A stretch of DNA of 64,000 nt from Corynebacterium poyangense (GCF_014522205.1 NZ_CP046884.1:1798001-1862000), one strand, 5' to 3'. Positions 51,950-60,643 are shown, counted from the stretch's first letter. Program-made: numbers and translations. The notes: generated from the letters alone by a model not told the origin.

Positions 51950-53598
51950 TATCTAGGTTCGCTTTCTTGATTGGGAACATGCTGGCATTGAAGTAAGTAG
52001 TGAATGCGCTGTTGAACTTCGAAGTTTCGGCTCGGGTTCTGGGTCAAATATGGTCCGATCACCGAATCAAATGCTCGTTGCGCTGCCTTGATAGCATCAC
52101 CTCGTAGGCTAAGGAGATCTTTCCGCGCACGCCTACTACGTTGTCGTCCAGTTTCACTTTCTCCTTCCGCAGAATTAAGAGAAGATGCGAAGTAATCAAT
52201 GAAATCCTCATACACTGGGGTGATCATTCTCCAGAAAACCTGATTCATCCGTGATTCTGCAGAAAACAAATGGGGGTATCCAGGTTTATCCGATCCCTTA
52301 TTAAACTGATCGTGTTTTTTAGCTTTATCGTATTTACGTCTTGGCCGGAATGGGCCCATAACAATGCTATAGAGAGTCAAAATGAAGTCGGCTTGGAGCC
52401 TGATCCTTTCCTGCAATCTCGCATCCACATCAAAGACCCACCGTTGTGTGTCCGGTTGAGTAATTACCGATTCCCGAATAATCGGGGAATGAGAAGTGCC
52501 GGCAATTTGATGGCGAATGAACAACAATGAGTCTTTCGAAAAATCCGGAGAGAGGACGGTGTCTCCGAAGGTATTTCGAAGAGAGTTGCTTAAATCCTCA
52601 TGCGCCCATTCAACAGCTAACTCGGTGAGATCTCGGCTGAGGTCTAAGCGTCGTGCTTTTAAGGACCCGTGCGAATCCGGCAGGTAGAAGTAGAAAGGAT
52701 CACGGGCGTTTCGAGTGTCCCACCATTGCTTACGCTCTTCAGAGGTCGTACCCATTTCAGGCAAAAACCAGTTCTCCGGGATCCCACCGATTCTTACCCC
52801 CACAAGAGTATTGCCCTCCCAGGCACACGCCGCTGTGTTCGAGCTCCACGTTGCCGACCAGAGAGGATGAATTTCTCCTCCGCTAAGACGAGACTTCTCT
52901 CCTGTCCTATCCGCCCAGGCCGGCAACCCTGACTGACGTACCCAGTCTCGGGGAATAGATTTCAGCAGTGATTCCAAGGGTGACCGGGAGTGAATAAGAA
53001 ATTCCGTAGCCGTATTACCGTCACCTAAATACCGGAAACCAGGAGATCCATTAAGGCATTTAGAACCATCATATCTAGAGTTACCACTAGGAAAGTAGGT
53101 GGCAAAAACCATCAAGGCTAGGGCACCATCCACACCATCTAAAGTCTCGGGTTTGAGCCTCTGCAAATCCCAATACGTCTGAGAGTATTCACCCGGAACG
53201 GTCGGAGATAATTTCCATGCTGGGTTTTTCCCCGGCCCGACGTGACGGGTTGTATCCTTAGGTCCCAGCGGAGGAAGAACCGGGCGTTGGAAGAACGGAT
53301 AATCCCCTTCCTGAAGGTCTAATCCCGGAGCAAGACGATTTAATACCTCTGCGATCACATCCTGAGAAATAGGTTGCGCATCACCATCGGCTACACGATG
53401 TGGAATTTTCGGGTCTATTTGGATCGCCACAGCTACGGTTGCAGCCAGAAGTCGCCATGTTGCACCGAATTCATAACCAGGCATTATGAGATCCAACATC
53501 AGGTTCGGATCAGCGGCACGCGCCAAGAAAGCTTCGACGCTCAACTGTCCCTGATTCGTTCTCACAAGAGAGAGATCCTGAAAGACATTGATACTCAT
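51949..53598 (-). CDS. cse1: Type I-E Cascade large subunit Cse1 (CasA/Cas8e)
   Basis: This 549-residue protein recognises the PAM and recruits Cas3. It begins MSINVFQDLSLVRTNQGQLS (ATG at 53598, GAGGA upstream); the longer frame to 53730 runs into the repeat-bearing promoter region and is not used. Further family-like parts are YPFFQRPVLPPLGPK near 110, NSRYDGSKCLNGSPG near 180 and a C-terminal four-helix region. It is the first gene of the leftward cas operon, divergent from cas6e. Confidence 0.88.
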   Translation of the reverse strand: MSINVFQDLSLVRTNQGQLSVEAFLARAADPNLMLDLIMPGYEFGATWRLLAATVAVAIQIDPKIPHRVADGDAQPISQDVIAEVLNRLAPGLDLQEGDYPFFQRPVLPPLGPKDTTRHVGPGKNPAWKLSPTVPGEYSQTYWDLQRLKPETLDGVDGALALMVFATYFPSGNSRYDGSKCLNGSPGFRYLGDGNTATEFLIHSRSPLESLLKSIPRDWVRQSGLPAWADRTGEKSRLSGGEIHPLWSATWSSNTAACAWEGNTLVGVRIGGIPENWFLPEMGTTSEERKQWWDTRNARDPFYFYLPDSHGSLKARRLDLSRDLTELAVEWAHEDLSNSLRNTFGDTVLSPDFSKDSLLFIRHQIAGTSHSPIIRESVITQPDTQRWVFDVDARLQERIRLQADFILTLYSIVMGPFRPRRKYDKAKKHDQFNKGSDKPGYPHLFSAESRMNQVFWRMITPVYEDFIDYFASSLNSAEGESETGRQRSRRARKDLLSLRGDAIKAAQRAFDSVIGPYLTQNPSRNFEVQQRIHYLLQCQHVPNQESEPR

Positions 53599-53700
53599 TG
53601 CACTATCCTCAAGCTCATACTTTGTTAGAATAGCAAAAGCTAGCCAGGATGCAACTGTAACTACTACAGTAGAAATTATTAAACTGAAACGTAAGGAGGG

Positions 53701-53772
53701 CTCCTCCCGCAGTCGCGGGAAAATCCACAACTTTAACTCCTACAGGAACTACCTCCACAGCACAGTGGAGAA
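53701..53772 (-). repeat. Pair of type I-E CRISPR-like repeats in the divergent cas promoter region
   Basis: On the plus strand two hairpin units occur, 53701-53723 (CTCCTCCCGC-AGTC-GCGGGA, then AAA) and 53750-53772 (TACCTCCAC-N6-GTGGAGAA), 49 bases apart. Read on the minus strand, the second becomes GTTCTCCAC...GTGGAGGTAGTTCC, which has the length and hairpin-plus-8-nt-handle form of a type I-E repeat. The 26-bp segment between them resembles the inter-repeat segments of the array at 62063-62244 (shared TGTAGGRGTTA and GATTT on the minus strand). The position between cse1 and cas6e suggests a crRNA-like regulatory element. Confidence 0.65.
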
Positions 53773-53820
53773 CAGTTGCCTTAGTGCCCTCGTGATTGAT
53801 GATAAGGAGGAACAAAACCC

Positions 53821-54549
53821 ATGCCAACTTCACCAAGGTTTTGGACTAGATTTCCCGCCCATTTAGCCGTCAACAAAAAGGTCATCTTATCTGAGCAGCA
53901 GAACAAGAACCTCGCTCAAAAGACTAGATGGAGTATTGATGACCCAAAATTCCGCCATCGCGCTGTCATGGGGTTATTTGGAGATATTGATTCTCAATCA
54001 CCTCGCTCGGAATTAAGTATCCTCTACCGCTTTGAAACACTGCCCGGGCAAGCACCGTATTTCCTCGTTCAATCCACCCAAGCACCGGTACATCACCTCA
54101 ATCTTGACGGGGTGCAAGTACGGAAAGTGGACATCACTGCCCCTGCCGAGGGCACGGAAGTAGAGTTCCGGATCACAGTAAACGCAGTAGCAAGGCGAAG
54201 TGTTGAGATCCCGGACGGTTCAAAAGAGAACACTAAGCGTAAAGAAGTCATCCGCCCGCTGTCTATGGATCCGCTACCTGATGGAAGTGGGGATTCTGAA
54301 GTAAGTGCCTGGCTCAAAGCTAAACTCTCACCAGCGCTAGATAACATGACCATTAATCGGCACGGACGCCAAGTATTGGGAGCTAATCGCCGAGGAGCAC
54401 ACAAGAATACCCGAGTTGTCCAGGTTGATATGTTCGACGGCGTCGCTACCGTTAAGGATTCAGATGCTCTCCACACTCTTCTCCTGAATGGTCTTGGCCG
54501 GGCAAAATCCTATGGTTGCGGCCTTTTAACTATAAGACCCCTCGGCTAG
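53821..54549 (+). CDS. cas6e: Type I-E crRNA endonuclease Cas6e (CasE)
   Basis: This 242-residue RAMP endonuclease cuts CRISPR transcripts at the 3' base of the repeat hairpin and stays bound. Visible parts are the N-terminal RHRAVMGLFGDIDSQSPRS with the histidine region near residue 43, and the glycine-rich loop LLNGLGRAKSYGCGLLTIRP at the C-terminus, which contacts RNA. AAGGAGG precedes the ATG. It is the first gene of the rightward operon. Confidence 0.87.
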   Translation: MPTSPRFWTRFPAHLAVNKKVILSEQQNKNLAQKTRWSIDDPKFRHRAVMGLFGDIDSQSPRSELSILYRFETLPGQAPYFLVQSTQAPVHHLNLDGVQVRKVDITAPAEGTEVEFRITVNAVARRSVEIPDGSKENTKRKEVIRPLSMDPLPDGSGDSEVSAWLKAKLSPALDNMTINRHGRQVLGANRRGAHKNTRVVQVDMFDGVATVKDSDALHTLLLNGLGRAKSYGCGLLTIRPLG

Positions 54550-54564
54550 GGCTGAACGGAGCTT

Positions 54565-56733
54565 GTGATGAACACCCCTCATCTCCACCGGTATCTTTGG
54601 GCCAAGTTTGATGGAGCTTCACAACCCTATCTGCTGCTCGCCCATCTTTTAGATACCGCTACCGTTATATCTTTGCTGTACCAACATTGGCTAAGAAAGG
54701 GTTTGCGGGATTTACTTGCTAAAGAATTAGGCTCTCGCGCCCCCAGTATTTTATCCTTCCTCGGAGGGATCCATGACCTGGGAAAAGCTAATCCGTATTT
54801 TCAAGCCCAGCCTCGTCAACATAGTGCACAGTGGAAAGCTTTCCGCACAGAACTTAGCGGGCACGGCTTGGACATTTCTGCTGATCTCACTGAGATATAT
54901 ATCGATCATCAAGAACTACGCCGCCATGAAAACATCTCGGTGTGTGGACTTAACTGGAGTGTTCACCAAGAAGACAAAATCACAACATCGTGGGCACCTA
55001 TGGCAGTTATCGCCCACCACGGAAAATTCTCTATCCCAAAGATTTTCGATGGCCTCATTAGCGAAGATCTAGAAGACAGCCTCGCAGAAACATGGCCGTT
55101 ATTGCACGAACGCATAATCGATGAAGTTTTAAAAGCCACCAAATTAGATTCCTCAGACGATATTCCTCCGGTATCTCCTGAAGTTGGAATTTTAATCAGT
55201 GGATTATTAGTTTTGGCAGACCGGATAGCCTCGCAGGCGGAATTAGTTGAATCAGGTCTGGAACAGCTCCAAACAGAAGCATTAGATCTGAATGCCCCTG
55301 AGAAATGGGCTGCGGTTAGGAAAGATGAATGTTTGGCGCTAATTGAAAAAACTGTCGGGATTTACCACCCTTGGCCAGAGGAAGAGTTAGCCGATAGCGC
55401 AATTCTTGGGGGATATCCTCCGCGTTTTACGCAGGAAAAAGCAGTGGGGGTTGGTGACGGGTTGTGGAACGTTATGGCGCCTACTGGATCAGGGAAAACC
55501 GAAGCTGCGTTGCTGCGGCACTCTCGACGAAATGAGCGCTTGATCTTTTTACTTCCTACCCAGGCTACAACCAACGCGATTATGCGTCGGATCCAAAAGG
55601 CTTTCCAGGGGACTCACAACGTTGCGGCGCTTGCTCATAGTCTTGCCGTTACTGAGGACTTTTATCAACAGCCTGCCACTGTCAGCGAGGGAACACGGGA
55701 GTATAACGACCACGATGACCACTATCAAGACACCGGAGGTCTGTATCCCACCGAATTTATCCGGAGCGGAGCGTCTCGACTCTTAGCCCCGGTATGCGTT
55801 GGCACGGTTGATCAAGCATTGATGGGGTCTTTGCCTTCAAAATTCAATCACTTGCGATTATTAGCACTCGCAAATGCTCACATTGTCATTGATGAGGTCC
55901 ACACCTTGGATCAGTATCAAGCGGAGCTGATGGAGATCTTGGTGAAGTGGTGGTCAGCTACGAACACACCGGTGACGTTTTTGACTGCTACTATGCCGGC
56001 CTGGCAGCGGGACAAGTTTTCCCGAGCATATACCGGTTTTAGTAGCACCAGCCCAGCGCAATTCCCTACGGTCGAAGAATGGTCGGCTTGTGGCAACTCT
56101 GCTATTGATATAGCGGATATACCTACGGAGTGTTATGCCATCCCCTTTCACTTGGATAGAGGAGAAGAGAAGAATTTAGTGCGACGTCATGCGGAGTGGG
56201 TGAGAGCGCAAAGGAAAAAATTCCCTGATGCCCGGATCGGGGTTATTTGTAATACCGTCGACCGAGCTCAGCAGCTTGCTGTGGAGCTTGAGGGTTTTCA
56301 CCCCGTGGTGCTGCATTCTCGGATGACAGCTGAACATCGCAACCAATCAGCATTAACTCTAGAGAAAACAATTGGGAAAGGTGGCCGAACTAGAAATTGC
56401 TTGGTTATTGGAACTCAAGCAATCGAAGCCAGTTTAGACATTGATCTTGATTTATTAAGAACAGAGTTATGCCCGGCACCGTCATTGATTCAACGCGCCG
56501 GACGGTTGTGGCGGAGGCAAGACCCCGAGCGAAACCTCCGCGTCCCCGGCATGATGAACAAAGAACTTAATATCTCGGTCATCAAACATCCGACGCCTGG
56601 CGCCACGCTTCCCTACCTTCGTTCTTTGCTGCAGCGAGTGGAAAACTGGCTTGAAAGACGAAAAGAAATAAAGTTTCCGACGATATTCAGGATTTCATTG
56701 ATCAGACCACACCAAGCCTCGAAGCTCTCATAG
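54565..56733 (+). CDS. cas3: Cas3 nuclease-helicase, N-terminal part (frameshifted gene)
   Basis: This 722-residue open frame holds the HD nuclease domain (GGIHDLGKANPYFQ near residue 66, AVIAHHGKFS near 150) and the helicase core (APTGSGKTEAALLRHS near 308, VIDEVHTLDQYQ near 440, LTATMPAW near 473, GTQAIEASLDIDL near 617, QRAGRLWRRQ near 642). After ERRKEI the frame runs into an unrelated tail and stops. The -1 frame instead continues as KVSDDIQDFIDQTTPSLEAL and joins the following C-terminal fragment. The full protein would be about 885 residues, the normal Cas3 length. So cas3 is split by a one-base deletion or an assembly error near 56655-56672. Confidence 0.85.
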   Translation: MMNTPHLHRYLWAKFDGASQPYLLLAHLLDTATVISLLYQHWLRKGLRDLLAKELGSRAPSILSFLGGIHDLGKANPYFQAQPRQHSAQWKAFRTELSGHGLDISADLTEIYIDHQELRRHENISVCGLNWSVHQEDKITTSWAPMAVIAHHGKFSIPKIFDGLISEDLEDSLAETWPLLHERIIDEVLKATKLDSSDDIPPVSPEVGILISGLLVLADRIASQAELVESGLEQLQTEALDLNAPEKWAAVRKDECLALIEKTVGIYHPWPEEELADSAILGGYPPRFTQEKAVGVGDGLWNVMAPTGSGKTEAALLRHSRRNERLIFLLPTQATTNAIMRRIQKAFQGTHNVAALAHSLAVTEDFYQQPATVSEGTREYNDHDDHYQDTGGLYPTEFIRSGASRLLAPVCVGTVDQALMGSLPSKFNHLRLLALANAHIVIDEVHTLDQYQAELMEILVKWWSATNTPVTFLTATMPAWQRDKFSRAYTGFSSTSPAQFPTVEEWSACGNSAIDIADIPTECYAIPFHLDRGEEKNLVRRHAEWVRAQRKKFPDARIGVICNTVDRAQQLAVELEGFHPVVLHSRMTAEHRNQSALTLEKTIGKGGRTRNCLVIGTQAIEASLDIDLDLLRTELCPAPSLIQRAGRLWRRQDPERNLRVPGMMNKELNISVIKHPTPGATLPYLRSLLQRVENWLERRKEIKFPTIFRISLIRPHQASKLS

Positions 56734-57227
56734 CAGAGATCGATGATGACGCTGTTGCGTCTGAGTTGAATTCGGATCTCCAGGACAAAATAGCGGAGTC
56801 TTCACAAACCATCACCAGCCGTTCTCAAGCAAGGAATGTCCGTATCAAGCTTGACGCCGTGCTTCAGGACGATGCGAAAGTTGAAAGCCTTGTTGGTTTA
56901 ACATCACAAGACTCTGTGGAAGAAAGCTCCACTCGTCTCATTGATCGGCCAAGTATTCGGGTGATTCTGTGTGACTCTAGCGGGGAAATTCCAGGAGCAT
57001 GGGAGGCCGATCCCACAACGCTCATAGCAATCCGTGGTAGAGATACCACCCAGTTACGTCGGGCATTACAAGGATCTATGTCCATACCTGACACCTCTAG
57101 ATTCTCTGGTTTGAAAGACCGAACTATTTCTTTGGGTGATGCGAAAAGCCTGTTGCGCGGATACTATGCCCTGCCGATGAATCCCGGAGAATATGACCGA
57201 GTAGTAGGACTGTTGGGTGAAGGCTAA
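56660..57227 (+). pseudogene. cas3: Cas3 C-terminal domain, separated by the frameshift
   Basis: This stretch encodes the Cas3 C-terminal domain. From about 56673 the frame reads VSDDIQDFIDQTTPSLEAL and continues without a stop to 57227. The first in-frame ATG/TTG-type start inside it is TTG at 56766, giving 153 residues. The region RPSIRVILCDSSGEIPGAWE and the C-terminal YYALPMNPGEYDRVVGLLGE fit the accessory CTD of Cas3. Its stop overlaps the cas1 ATG. Without fusion to the helicase it is unlikely to work normally. Confidence 0.75.
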
Positions 57228-58180
57228 TGGCTTATTCCGAAGAAGCACTGGCGTTTTCTACGATCTCCCCTTCCGAACAAATTCGTCTAGAAGATCGAGT
57301 TTCTTATTTGTATGTGGAGTATTGCTTGATTCGTCAAGACCGAACCGGGGTGATTGCTATTAGCCGTGGAGATGAACGCGCCCCTGAACCGGTGAATGAA
57401 CTACCTACAAAAACCCGGATTCAATTGCCCGTGGGTGGGTTGGCGACACTTATTTTAGGGCCCGGAACCAGCATTAGTCAGCCGGCGGCGACGTCTTGTG
57501 CTCGCTCAGGTGTATCGGTTCTGTTTAGCGGAAGCGGAGGAATACAGTCTTATTGTTTAGCTACCCCGCTGACCTCATCGGCTCGGTGGGCAATAGCCCA
57601 GGCTCGGCTAGTTGCTAATGAGGCGCGTCAACGAGACGCGGCGAGAATATTGTACCGAAAACAATTAGGTATTGACGATGTTCCGATGTCCTCTATTGCC
57701 GCTATGAGAGGAATCGAGGGCAGAATGATGCGAGATTTGTACAAAAAATTAGCGACAAAGCATCATATAAAAGGGTTTCGACGCGATACTAATAGCCCCG
57801 ATTATGTTAATTCCAATTTAAATCTTGCTAATTACATTTTATATGGATGTGCGGCTTCTGTGTGCTCTGTTTTAGGGATAAATCCCGCGCTCGGAATAAT
57901 ACATCGTGGAAACTCGCGATCTTTGCTGTTTGATTTAGCGGATCTCTATAAGAGAGAAATTACGATTCCGTTGGCTTTTAGAATGGACAAAGAACACGGA
58001 GGTGCTAGTGAGCTCCGAAAAGAACTGAGGCGATGTATTCAGCGACGCAAAATTCTAGAAGAGATGATGAAAATTATGATGTCAATACTTGAACCACACC
58101 TGCCGAAGCGAGATGATGACCGACTTATTGGTGGAATGAATCACGAGGTTCCTGGGCACACCCAATACGGCAGCGGATAA
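57227..58180 (+). CDS. cas1: CRISPR adaptation integrase Cas1, type I-E
   Basis: This 317-residue integrase adds new spacers together with Cas2. The metal ligands are present: glutamate in MRGIEGRMMRDLYKKLA near residue 165, histidine in GIIHRGNSRSLLFDLADLYK near 225, and the aspartates in that same helix. It looks intact. The ATG overlaps the end of the Cas3 C-terminal frame. Confidence 0.9.
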   Translation: MAYSEEALAFSTISPSEQIRLEDRVSYLYVEYCLIRQDRTGVIAISRGDERAPEPVNELPTKTRIQLPVGGLATLILGPGTSISQPAATSCARSGVSVLFSGSGGIQSYCLATPLTSSARWAIAQARLVANEARQRDAARILYRKQLGIDDVPMSSIAAMRGIEGRMMRDLYKKLATKHHIKGFRRDTNSPDYVNSNLNLANYILYGCAASVCSVLGINPALGIIHRGNSRSLLFDLADLYKREITIPLAFRMDKEHGGASELRKELRRCIQRRKILEEMMKIMMSILEPHLPKRDDDRLIGGMNHEVPGHTQYGSG

Positions 58181-58184
58181 TCCC

Positions 58185-58547
58185 ATGTTTGCGGTACTAC
58201 AGGCTCATTCCCTACCTGAGCATCTCCACGGATACCTCAGCCGGTTCTTTTCAGAAGCTGACACCGGGCTTTATGTGGGAGTGATTTCTCGGGCGGTACT
58301 TGAGCAACTCTGGGAACGATGCCTTAGCGCCGAGCTAGAAGGGTCTATTACCTTGATTCATAGTCAGTTTGACAGTGAGCAAGGCTTCTCAATAAGAACC
58401 ACAGGACCGCAGCGGCGCCCGGTCTTAGATTTTGATGGCCTAACCTTAACGACTCGCGGCCGGGTAGAAAATGGCCGCGTATGGGAACCACGAAACGAAG
58501 AAGAAATGAGGGATTTACCCACGACACAGAAGGATTTTAATTCTTAA
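58185..58547 (+). CDS. cas2: CRISPR adaptation protein Cas2, type I-E
   Basis: This 120-residue protein of the Cas2e (CT1978) type reads LPEHLHGYLSRFFSEADTGL near the start, VISRAVLEQLWERCL near 33 and FSIRTTGPQRRPVLDFDGL near 67. It forms the Cas1-Cas2 integration complex. It starts 4 bases after cas1 and is the last cas gene. No ordinary CRISPR array follows it in the next 3.5 kb. Confidence 0.88.
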   Translation: MFAVLQAHSLPEHLHGYLSRFFSEADTGLYVGVISRAVLEQLWERCLSAELEGSITLIHSQFDSEQGFSIRTTGPQRRPVLDFDGLTLTTRGRVENGRVWEPRNEEEMRDLPTTQKDFNS

Positions 58548-58757
58548 TCTAAGTTTTCATTTCTTAATTCTAGACTTTCTATGAGCGAGCAAATCTGATA
58601 CGTAGACAGAACCTGATACTGACCAATAGCAGCCGGCTACCGGCCTACTCAAGAGAGTTAACTTTTCCAGATAACTGAATATGCGATATGAAGCATCTCC
58701 GCAAGGGTGTGGTTGCGATAATTATATTTTTTCTTAAACAAAAAATACGGTTCTTTT

Positions 58758-59072
58758 TCATGATGAACTTCGATAAAAAAGTGTTACCCTACCATTCCGG
58801 CGTTTGGATTTTTCTGTTTGTTTTTCCGCCGCGGTTTTATTTGCTTCCTCGATTTCTCGGTACTTCGCAGCCAATGGGCGTAGCTCGTTACGCTGAGTCC
58901 GGTATTTCGCTGCTTCCTGACGGGCTTTTGTTAGAGCATTTTTATAATCCTCCAACGTCATCTCCCCATCACCAGCCTTAGCCTCTTTGCGGTCCTAGCT
59001 GGCTTCTTGGCCACCAGGATCAGCAGGGTTAGTGGCTGTGCTTTCAGCATCATTATGTGTAGGGGTGTCCAT
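58758..59072 (-). pseudogene. Phage scaffold-like protein remnant with internal amber stop
   Basis: From an ATG at 59072 with an excellent ribosome site (GGGAGGATAACT), the frame reads MDTPTHNDAESTATNPADPG and on to QEAS. It meets TAG (58995-58997) and continues in the same frame as DRKEAKAGDGEMTLEDYKNA and a long charged coiled-coil segment (RQEAAKYRTQRNELRPLAAK). This acidic start plus coiled coil is the layout of actinophage capsid scaffold proteins. The 3' end (after EKQTEKSK) is probably truncated by a rearrangement. Confidence 0.6.
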
Positions 59073-59204
59073 AGTTATCCTCCCGGGATATTTAAGGTTC
59101 GGTAGAAAAGATCTGGCCTCCTGTGCCATACTTAAGACCTGTCAGCTATCCCCTGACATTGACCCTCGCCGCCCTCCTGGCAGAGTCTTTCCTCGTTATA
59201 AGGG

Positions 59205-59238
59205 CATAAGAAAACCCCGCTGCCTTAACGGCACGGGG
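59205..59238 (-). terminator. Minus-strand terminator
   Basis: CCCCG-C-TGCC (59215-59224) pairs with GGCA-CGGGG (59230-59238) with one bulged base, and on the minus strand TTTTCTTAT follows. It ends the transcript of the two small genes at 59254-59778. Confidence 0.65.
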
Positions 59239-59253
59239 TGAAACAAGGATTTT

Positions 59254-59445
59254 TTAACCCCAGAAATATTCTGGCTGTTTAGCGTCTTTGTATTGTTCTT
59301 TACGATCAGTCGCCTCAAGAAAAGCCAATCCGCACATGATGTCGGTATAATCTTCTGCTTCTTCGCGACTCATATCCCATTGTTCCATGAATAGACGCAC
59401 ATGCTCATCAAACGGGAGACTACCTTTACCAGTGTGCATCTTCAT
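59254..59445 (-). CDS. Hypothetical small acidic protein
   Basis: This 63-residue protein reads MKMHTGKGSLPFDEHVRLFM and then a run of acidic and aromatic residues ending EYFWG. It starts 3 bases after the gene at 59449 and is followed by a terminator, so the pair looks like one transcript. No family is recognised; a phage origin is likely from context. Confidence 0.5.
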   Translation of the reverse strand: MKMHTGKGSLPFDEHVRLFMEQWDMSREEAEDYTDIMCGLAFLEATDRKEQYKDAKQPEYFWG

Positions 59446-59448
59446 GGT

Positions 59449-59778
59449 TTAAGGATAGATCTTGGAGAACAGTTCATCAAGAGCTGGAACAATATTGTCC
59501 GCAAAATCCTTCTCATCCCATTGGATATAGGCCCACATTCCGTCTCCCTCCTTTTGCAGAGCAATCACCTGGTTAATCCGTTTCTCACCGGTTTTCACCC
59601 CCACCCACTGCGCATAAGAACGAGCAAAAAGCTCTTTATCGGATAGCAAATACCGGTGATTTTGGATTTCCTCTACCGTATCGGGTTTATACGCTTCCAA
59701 GGCTTTCACCGTCTTGGACTGTCGTACTTTATGAAAATAAGCATCAAACACCTTTGGATGCTGAGGAATTTTTATCAC
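59449..59778 (-). CDS. Phage head-protein-like fragment
   Basis: This 109-residue frame starts with GTG. Its second half, LLSDKELFARSYAQWVGVKT followed by W-DEKDFADNIVPALDELF, resembles the C-terminal polyvalent-type domain often found at the end of phage minor head (MuF-type) proteins. It is probably a leftover C-terminus rather than a whole protein. No ribosome site stands out and the upstream 280 bp are AT-rich. Confidence 0.45.
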   Translation of the reverse strand: MIKIPQHPKVFDAYFHKVRQSKTVKALEAYKPDTVEEIQNHRYLLSDKELFARSYAQWVGVKTGEKRINQVIALQKEGDGMWAYIQWDEKDFADNIVPALDELFSKIYP

Positions 59779-60057
59779 AATAAAAATGAAATTAGCTCAA
59801 CTACATGCGTAAAAGTTTTGAATACAAATAATAGCGCATTATGGGAGAAAAAATATTGCGGTCTAATATGTTTTGCGTAATACCCTTCGTTCACTTGCGC
59901 CTGGTTAGCTAGAAAACTTACGATGTCAATAACAGAAAATTATTCAATTTTCTTTATAAAAATCTAACTGGTAAATTTGGCGTTAAGACAGTATCTTTTG
60001 GTTGAACTATTGTCCTGGTTAACCGTCGCGCACCTAATAAGGAGGTGTTTAAAGTCC
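59779..60057. other. AT-rich intergenic stretch
   Basis: About 280 bases, clearly richer in A/T than the host genes around, without a credible open frame. It should hold the promoter of the gene at 60058, but no consensus -35/-10 pair stands out. Confidence 0.4.
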
Positions 60058-60405
60058 ATGTCAAACGTTGGTCAGTGGAAAGATACACAAATTGTTGTGG
60101 ATCGAATTAAAAATCAAATCGCAGAGGAAAGGGACTGGGTTCACCTAGAGTTTGCGATAGATTATTTCGGTGTTGAGGACAGTAGGAGGCTGGATATCAG
60201 GGAGTGGGAGGAAGCTATACGACGACTTCTTTCCACTGGGGAGTTGTTCTTGCGGTTCGTACATCCCACAAATTCGCCTGATCCGATTGAAAAGAACCCG
60301 GTCGAGCCGGGAGTAACTCCGCGTCAGCTTGCTGTGAGAATTGCTACTGATCCTGATCTGTATCTTCTGTGTCTAATGCTAGACGCGCATAAGATCGAGT
60401 CTTGA
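60058..60405 (+). CDS. Hypothetical protein of mobile-element region
   Basis: This 115-residue protein begins MSNVGQWKDTQIVVDRIKNQ. The ATG at 60058 has AAGGAGGTG upstream, which fixes the start against the longer frame from 59977. It contains REWEEAIRRLLSTGELFLRF and ends LCLMLDAHKIES. No family is recognised. A strong terminator follows 20 bases after the stop, so it is a single-gene unit. Confidence 0.65.
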   Translation: MSNVGQWKDTQIVVDRIKNQIAEERDWVHLEFAIDYFGVEDSRRLDIREWEEAIRRLLSTGELFLRFVHPTNSPDPIEKNPVEPGVTPRQLAVRIATDPDLYLLCLMLDAHKIES

Positions 60406-60425
60406 TCTTAGCTATGGCCTTTATT

Positions 60426-60460
60426 CCCCCTGTGCTGATCTTGCGCAGGGGGTTGAGGTT
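60426..60460 (+). terminator. Plus-strand terminator
   Basis: CCCCCTGTGC (60426-60435) pairs perfectly with GCGCAGGGGG (60443-60452) around a 7-base loop; TTGAGGTTTATT follows. It ends the gene at 60058. Confidence 0.7.
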
Positions 60461-60469
60461 TATTGGTAG

Positions 60470-60643
60470 TTATTTGCCGAAATGGTCGGTGGCTTTCCAG
60501 TCCACCTTGCCATCAGGCTACTTCTCGACGGATGTACCTTCCGCATCTTCGTGTGATTCCTCAGCCTGGTCGGTGGCAGTGTTTGCACCACCCTCGACGC
60601 CTTCGATGAAACGTAGCCAGTGTGGTTGTGTGAACGAGTGTTT
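60470..60643 (-). pseudogene. Second scaffold-like remnant with an amber stop and no start codon
   Basis: On the minus strand, after AAAGGAG, the frame reads KHSFTQPHWLRFIEGVEGGA and then an acidic stretch to EGTSVEK. It meets TAG (60518-60520), continues PDGKVDWKATDHFGK and stops. The aromatic WLRF start followed by an acidic low-complexity part is common at the N-terminus of actinophage scaffold proteins. There is no ATG, GTG or TTG at the right place, so it is a remnant. Confidence 0.45.

Noticed and set aside
56640..56690. Programmed -1 ribosomal frameshifting in cas3.
   Set aside because: No X XXY YYZ slippery heptamer lies in the right phase and no strong downstream structure is obvious. 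A deletion or sequencing error in the A-rich stretch is simpler.
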